Assembly: GCA_011056555.1 (NCBI GenBank)
Contig: DSEQ01000036.1
Span: forward strand, 109,660-173,659
Direction of reading: 5' to 3'
Length of the DNA: 64,000 bases
Origin: Candidatus Zixiibacteriota bacterium
GTDB taxonomy: Bacteria; Zixibacteria; MSB-5A5; JAABVY01
This document shows positions 59,449 through 64,000 of the stretch, one piece after another. The notes beneath the pieces were generated by a model. That model searched no databases and was not told the origin of the DNA. It worked only from the letters and a program-made list of their open reading frames with translations. Made by a program: the position numbers and the translations under genes. Within the stretch, counting starts at the first letter, position 1. Each line of letters begins with the position of its first letter.

Positions 59449-62328
59449 CTAACAATCACAGGGTTCAGTCCCTCCAACGAAAATATAGTTGATAATATAT
59501 ACTGCATCGCTGACGTTTACCGCGCCATCGCAGTTGACCTCCCCGGATTCATAGGGCTCGGGCTCCAATCCGCCGATAAAAACATAGTTGATAATGTAAA
59601 CCGCATCGGATACATTCACATTCTCGTCGGCATTGGCATCGCCGCAGATATATTCGGGCTCGGCAGGAATAATCTCAATAGAGCAAATCATCGTATCCGC
59701 GCCGGCCGGAATACTGTTATCCGACAGCTCGATCGTGAAACTATATGACGATTCCCAGGTAGGCACACCTTCAAGAACAGCCACGCTATCATAAGTATTA
59801 AAACTCACACCATAAGGAAATTGACCCGTAATCTTCTTCCATGTATATGGCCTCTGACCACCCAGCCCAAGAAATTCATGGTAGTAAGGCTGTCCAACCT
59901 GACCATGCAGGAGAGGATCGCAGTGAATTACGACCTCCGTATCGCAGGCGTCCCCAACACCATCACCATCTGTATCCCATTGATCGGAGTTCGGCACATC
60001 ATAACAATTGTCGCAGGCATCACCGACATTATCCTGATCAAAATCCTCCTGCCCCGCATTGGCAACATAAGTGCAGTTATCATCATCGCATGTGTTAGCA
60101 GGAAACCCGGGATCGCCATAACCGTCATCGTCACTGTCAGTGCATAGGTCGCAGCTGTCCCCCAATCCATCAACATCCTGGTCGTTCTGGTCTGGATTAT
60201 ATATCAGCGGGCAGTTGTCGGTGATACAGGTATTGTCGGGATAACCAGGATCGCCAAAACCATCACCATCGCTGTCAATGCAGGTCTGGGTTATTATAGT
60301 AAGATGCTGTATATCGCTCATCTGCGGTACGCTGTTATCGGTGGCACGCACTGTGAAGTGAGCGGTATCTATTCCGGTGGGAATCCCTGAAATGATCCCG
60401 GAGCCGGCATCAAGAGTAAGTCCTGCCGGCAACGCTCCGGCCGTCATATCCCACACATACGGTGGCGTCCCACCTTCGGCATCAATTTGCTGACTATAAT
60501 TCTCGTCCTGATCTGCCTTTGGAAGTGTAAGGGTGGTGATCTCAACCTCATCAAGGGGTTCAACAACTATGGTGGCCCGAATCATGAAGTTTTTGGAGTA
60601 GGATGATATCTCATCCAGTTCTTTCCATTCTCCATTTACCCTGACACTGCTTCTAACAGGAATAGTGTCGATACCATGGGCCGCAAACATATCTATCTCC
60701 TCACCTGGCCCGGGATTTATCGGATTGATCCCTATATGAAAATCCTCTCCCGCCGAAAATGTCAGGTCCATATCCGAAAGATCAATAATTATCCACGAAT
60801 ACGGATTGTATTGTGAGACATAAAGATCCAATGAATCGATTGGAGATGTGGGGAAAATGCCATCGCTTTCCCAGATATATAGCCTTGAAGGAGGCGGATT
60901 TTCCCAGTTCAGGTAGAGCAAGGCCTCTGAAAGCCGGCAATTATCTTCCGCAATAAACCTGGTATTTGCATATTCATTGTTGTTATACCCCGGCATTGGA
61001 AAGAATGTGTCCCAGGATCCCTCATCATATTGCAGAAATCGCGATGTTGTTTTTTCCTGTATTCTCAAGGTCGGATCGCCGATTAGTGTCATCCCGTAAT
61101 ACCAGCACTTCTCCCAGTCTTCATAGCCATATTCCGACTGCGCATTCCACCAGTCAAAGTATGCCTCGCCGATCGGTTTCTGCTGGCCGAGCGAGGGATA
61201 AAAATCATCAAACTCCAGCATCGAGCCGGTCTTGGCGCTGCCAAATGCAGCCAGGCCATAATCCTGACAGAAAACATACCATCCGGCCATATAATTCATG
61301 GATGTATATCTCGCGTTGGAACAGGCGAAGAGGTTATAAAAATAAGCGACCGGATCAATCGCTTTGACTTCCGTGACATCGGTTTCACCCCAGATATCCC
61401 CGGGCCTGCGGAAAGTATGATATGTTGAGGTCGAGTGTACGCAAACCTGAATGAACTCATAAGACTGAGGCAGCCTGGATTCATAATCTGTATCCCAGGT
61501 ATCATATGTATCATCGACAGAAGTTCTCTCACCAAAACCATAAGCCGCACAATAATTCCACCAATGTGATGTGTATGCCCAGTCATCATCAACATAGACC
61601 AGGGCACGGTTCAATACCGGCGCCAGGCCGCATCTGTATTGATGATTTTTATAAAAGTAGTTCTGCAGAAGCGAGACTTCATCTGCACCATCAAGTTCCA
61701 GAGGCGAGGCTGTCAGCCTCCCCAGCCAGATATCGGGCGCGACATTGCCGGTATGCGAGTCATAGATATCGTTCGAATTATTGTCTGCAAAAACACCGTC
61801 CAGATCCATATAGAAAAGATCGCAGGGAAATTGTTCGTATTCAGGCGGATCCCAGCATGCATACGTCTCATACCAGGGAACAGGAAAATCGCCCACCAGC
61901 ACGCAGCCATCCAGGCCGGAAAGATATAATCCCTGAAGGAATGATCTCAAATCTCCAGGGGCGCCGCCCGAGGAGGTGTAGATGTCCACATCAAAACCCT
62001 CCCCGGCAACATCCAGGGAATAAAGATCAATTTCAGGGATGATCTGGCTGTACAAACCGGTGTTTACAAGGATCGCAAATTTCGAATTCTCCCTGATACC
62101 GAAGGGCGCTTTTATGGATTCGATGTAAGACGCCTCAAACGGTCCGGGCTCTGGCTGCGACGCCTTCCACTCATCATAATTGACCGGCTGGCTGCCATCA
62201 GTGCTGATCCACCTGGTCACCACATGCCCGCTTTTATTTCCGATTCCTCCCTCCTGTGCATACAGTCCCCAGGAAAAAAACATCACCGCCAAAAAGGTGA
62301 TGCCTGACAACAATAACCTCCCAAACAT
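59449..62328 (-). CDS. Gingipain-like (peptidase C25) secreted protease with TSP3-like and dockerin-like repeats
   Basis: 959 residues. Signal peptide ([20 protein letters not shown]) and an N-terminal caspase-like C25 domain: [27 protein letters not shown], the likely catalytic His in [15 protein letters not shown], the likely catalytic Cys in [13 protein letters not shown], and [10 protein letters not shown]. An all-beta domain follows, an Ig-like PIG module ([20 protein letters not shown]), thrombospondin type 3 calcium repeats ([17 protein letters not shown] and similar, ending [20 protein letters not shown]), a second Ig-like module, and two dockerin-like repeats at the end ([40 protein letters not shown]). 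Secreted peptidase activity is likely but unproven. Confidence 0.8.
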   Translation of the reverse strand: MFGRLLLSGITFLAVMFFSWGLYAQEGGIGNKSGHVVTRWISTDGSQPVNYDEWKASQPEPGPFEASYIESIKAPFGIRENSKFAILVNTGLYSQIIPEIDLYSLDVAGEGFDVDIYTSSGGAPGDLRSFLQGLYLSGLDGCVLVGDFPVPWYETYACWDPPEYEQFPCDLFYMDLDGVFADNNSNDIYDSHTGNVAPDIWLGRLTASPLELDGADEVSLLQNYFYKNHQYRCGLAPVLNRALVYVDDDWAYTSHWWNYCAAYGFGERTSVDDTYDTWDTDYESRLPQSYEFIQVCVHSTSTYHTFRRPGDIWGETDVTEVKAIDPVAYFYNLFACSNARYTSMNYMAGWYVFCQDYGLAAFGSAKTGSMLEFDDFYPSLGQQKPIGEAYFDWWNAQSEYGYEDWEKCWYYGMTLIGDPTLRIQEKTTSRFLQYDEGSWDTFFPMPGYNNNEYANTRFIAEDNCRLSEALLYLNWENPPPSRLYIWESDGIFPTSPIDSLDLYVSQYNPYSWIIIDLSDMDLTFSAGEDFHIGINPINPGPGEEIDMFAAHGIDTIPVRSSVRVNGEWKELDEISSYSKNFMIRATIVVEPLDEVEITTLTLPKADQDENYSQQIDAEGGTPPYVWDMTAGALPAGLTLDAGSGIISGIPTGIDTAHFTVRATDNSVPQMSDIQHLTIITQTCIDSDGDGFGDPGYPDNTCITDNCPLIYNPDQNDQDVDGLGDSCDLCTDSDDDGYGDPGFPANTCDDDNCTYVANAGQEDFDQDNVGDACDNCYDVPNSDQWDTDGDGVGDACDTEVVIHCDPLLHGQVGQPYYHEFLGLGGQRPYTWKKITGQFPYGVSFNTYDSVAVLEGVPTWESSYSFTIELSDNSIPAGADTMICSIEIIPAEPEYICGDANADENVNVSDAVYIINYVFIGGLEPEPYESGEVNCDGAVNVSDAVYIINYIFVGGTEPCDC

Positions 62329-62407
62329 ATTTTTATCCTCCGCGGGTAGATCTATTTCCTATTCAGATACATGGCGAATGCAGAAAAACTATTTCATACC
62401 TGTAGAT

Positions 62408-62435
62408 ATAATAGCATAATTGACAATTTAGTCAA
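62408..62435 (-). promoter_or_regulatory. Promoter of the C25-like protease gene
   Basis: Minus strand TTGACT (62435-62430) and TATTAT (62413-62408), 16 bases apart, about 80 bases before the start codon. Confidence 0.6.
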
Positions 62436-62452
62436 TTAAAATCAAAATGCCA

Positions 62453-63772
62453 TCACTCGATAATTTTCGAAAAGACCATATTTCCATAATATCCTGAGGA
62501 TTCGCATGACTTCAAATCAGCGGGTGCAGCCAATTGTAGAACCGGCGTCGTTCCTGCTTCGAATTTGTCCTGGTCGATAGAGTAAAACAGAATTCTTGTT
62601 TCGCCATCCTTGTATGCACTTTTTATGTTAAAATCATTATAGAGCGCACTAAATCCAATCTCGCCTTCGAAAACTAAAAGCGTGGCGCCCAGGTCGATTA
62701 ATGATTCCAACGATATTACATTTTCATGGATAATAACATTCACAGTGTCCGCAAAATGCTCCAGATGGCTGGTTCCAATCGGATCTCCCATTATGACTCT
62801 ATTCATATACTGAAGATCTGCGGTAGTCGGAAATATTCTGTCATGGTTTGTATCTGAGGCTCTGAGCTGCTTTGCCCTGTCTATAGTAAAAACCGATTCT
62901 CCAGAAATGAAATATTCTGCTAAAAGAAATAGATCAGTAAGTTCATAGCTTATATTGTTCAGATTAATATCTCCCACGGCCACGTCGATTGGCTGGGCAC
63001 AGGCAATGTCGACACCGCCATGATAGAAATCGATTCCGCCGCCGGCCGAAGCGTCCTGACAGGAATCAAATATGCCGTAAATGTGATCATCTTCATCAAT
63101 TGTGCCATCCTCTGGGATGGTTTCAACATATGGATCTAAAGGATCGGTCCAATTGCGCCGGTATACATGCTCCGATATTGCCAAATAATTACCTGGACCA
63201 TAGTAGATTACATTATCACCGCAATCTTCCCAGAAGAAATTTACGGGCACAAAATGGCATTCATACACACGATCATCAGTGACCCAGAATTTCAGGTCCA
63301 GGACATGAATAGAATCGGTTTCCGCTTCAATCTGCGAGATAGACATGAGTTCACTCCCAGATGAATTCGTTCCCGCAATCCCGGTCATATCTAAAACACC
63401 CAGCAGTGTATCATAGCCTGAATAGACCTTTGAAGTATATATAAGGTCCTCCCATCCATGCAGCATTTCGCCCGGTTCCACATCGATAAATGTCAGTGCA
63501 TCCGCATTGTATGAAATTTTCAGATTAAAACTGTCGATCTGAGGGAGCGAATCAGCAATAATAAAAATCGGCAAATTGACATAAGTGCCCTGAAAAACCC
63601 CGATTGATTCATCCCCACCAAGTATGCCAATTTTCAGAGACCATCCCGCATCAAAATCCTCCGGACCGGTGCTGCTTGTGCAGAATTGCAGTCCGAGAAT
63701 GACCATTAACAGCGCTGCGGCAAAAAATGCCATACTCCCCCTGAATCGAAAAATTGATCTTCTGGCGACCAT
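62453..63772 (-). CDS. Putative lipoprotein with cohesin-like and dockerin-like regions
   Basis: 439 residues. Basic start, hydrophobic segment and a lipobox-like LGLQFC followed by TSSTGPED. A cohesin-like beta-sandwich follows: VFQGTYVNLPIFIIADSLPQ, FNLKISYNADALTFIDVEPG and DLKFWVTDDRVYECHFVPV. A middle module has GGIDFYHGGVDI, and then a dockerin-like part: AVGDINLNNISYELTDLFLL and SDTNHDRIFPTTADLQYMNR. A last beta domain ends the protein. Cohesin and dockerin in one protein suggests self-association or surface organisation, but the cohesin call is from pattern only. Start ATG 63772 has AAGGA upstream. Confidence 0.6.
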   Translation of the reverse strand: MVARRSIFRFRGSMAFFAAALLMVILGLQFCTSSTGPEDFDAGWSLKIGILGGDESIGVFQGTYVNLPIFIIADSLPQIDSFNLKISYNADALTFIDVEPGEMLHGWEDLIYTSKVYSGYDTLLGVLDMTGIAGTNSSGSELMSISQIEAETDSIHVLDLKFWVTDDRVYECHFVPVNFFWEDCGDNVIYYGPGNYLAISEHVYRRNWTDPLDPYVETIPEDGTIDEDDHIYGIFDSCQDASAGGGIDFYHGGVDIACAQPIDVAVGDINLNNISYELTDLFLLAEYFISGESVFTIDRAKQLRASDTNHDRIFPTTADLQYMNRVIMGDPIGTSHLEHFADTVNVIIHENVISLESLIDLGATLLVFEGEIGFSALYNDFNIKSAYKDGETRILFYSIDQDKFEAGTTPVLQLAAPADLKSCESSGYYGNMVFSKIIE

Positions 63773-63823
63773 AAAATATTCCTTGAATCCGATATGTATC
63801 TTCGTGATTTTGGTCTATGTTTT

Positions 63824-63851
63824 AAGATAGTCTAAATTAAAATACTGTCAA
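63824..63851 (-). promoter_or_regulatory. Promoter of the cohesin-like lipoprotein gene
   Basis: Minus strand TTGACA (63851-63846) and TATCTT (63829-63824), 16 bases apart, about 50 bases before the start codon. Confidence 0.55.
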
Positions 63852-63868
63852 GAATAAACCGGGCTATT

Positions 63869-64000
63869 GTGGACATTAATGTACTTCCCGAGACATAGTT
63901 TACACTTTATTCCGGTCACATGGTTTACAGATTGGCATATACTTACCTTGAAGGAGGTATGTTATGCCATGGAAGGAGACCAGTGTCATGGACGAACGGA
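63869..64000 (+). mobile_element. Left end of an IS481-like insertion sequence (continues past the window)
   Basis: The likely left end begins around TGTGGACATTAATG (63869) or at TGTACTTCCCG (63880); the exact terminus cannot be fixed without the right end. Two near-copies of ACATAGTTTACA (63893-63904) and ACATGGTTTACA (63918-63929) sit inside it, as expected for transposase-binding repeats. They are followed by the transposase start. Confidence 0.6.
63964..64000 (+). CDS. IS481-type transposase, N-terminal fragment
   Basis: Only twelve codons are in the window: MPWKETSVMDER. This start is characteristic of many IS481-family integrase-like transposases (MPWKE-x-SVMxERxxFV). AAGGAGG lies six bases before the ATG. 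The DDE domain lies beyond the window, so completeness is unknown. Confidence 0.75.
   Translation, partial: MPWKETSVMDER

Noticed and set aside
58133..63772. Cellulosome
   Set aside because: No glycoside hydrolases or classical scaffoldin are present; dockerin-like repeats alone do not show a cellulosome.
1..64000. tRNA, rRNA or CRISPR arrays
   Set aside because: No cloverleaf, rRNA stretch or regularly spaced repeat was recognised by eye; a covariance search could still find a small RNA.

Overview
This window looks like a chromosomal piece of an uncultured diderm bacterium of the FCB side of the tree (Zixibacteria-, Marinimicrobia- or Latescibacteria-like). The evidence is an LptD outer-membrane protein, two GWxTD-domain proteins, secreted proteins carrying dockerin-like repeats of the NVSDAVxIINYVFVGG type, a gingipain-like C25 protease, and a LexA operator matching the Fibrobacter-type consensus as I remember it. 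Moderate GC, strong AGGAGG-type ribosome sites and sigma70-like promoters are visible throughout. Placement is inference from gene content; no rRNA, tRNA or CRISPR was recognised.

Layout. 1-188: partial HU gene. 311-12334 (minus): a long run dapF, argS, EPSP-synthase-like gene, MATE transporter, histone-deacetylase-like hydrolase, fumarylacetoacetase-family hydrolase, PLP trans-sulfuration enzyme, DUF123/GIY-YIG-like protein, lptD. 12442-13659: class I aminotransferase with its own terminator. 13720-16367 (minus): an SOS unit, lexA, a small gene, a DinB/YfiT-like metalloprotein and DNA polymerase IV, with a palindromic operator inside the lexA promoter. 16703-18586 (plus): two DUF1573 paralogues, one with an in-frame UGA exactly where the other has a conserved Cys. 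18660-21468: two GWxTD proteins. 21602-27407: a tolC-macA-ATPase-permease-permease exporter. 27711-31780: Yip1-like protein, membrane pyrophosphatase, lipoprotein.

32066-34117 (plus): membrane-anchored PEGA/TPR protein. 34213-39317 (minus): a tightly packed run with a DUF6754 protein, three uncharacterised membrane proteins, a 40-residue zinc ribbon, DUF72, a PBP5-type carboxypeptidase and a coiled-coil protein. 39405-42332 (plus): sugar-type ABC importer without its ATPase. 42333-46865 (minus): murein-peptide recycling set (NlpC/P60, LD-carboxypeptidase, dipeptide epimerase, amidase) resembling Bacillus ykfABC. 46964-49143: secreted dockerin-like protein and nadA. 49294-53509 (minus): MttB-type methyltransferase, MetH-activation protein, corrinoid protein and homocysteine methyltransferase, read here as a split cobalamin-dependent methionine-forming system. 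53617-63772 (minus): five secreted or surface proteins, two of them tandem paralogues, most preceded by similar TTGACA/TATAAT-like promoters. 63869-64000: left end of an IS481-like insertion sequence.

The observations most worth pursuing are the candidate selenocysteine DUF1573 protein, the MttB-corrinoid-homocysteine methyltransferase operon, the DUF6754 membrane cassette, the LexA operator and the replaced catalytic residues in DapF and the EPSP-synthase homologue.
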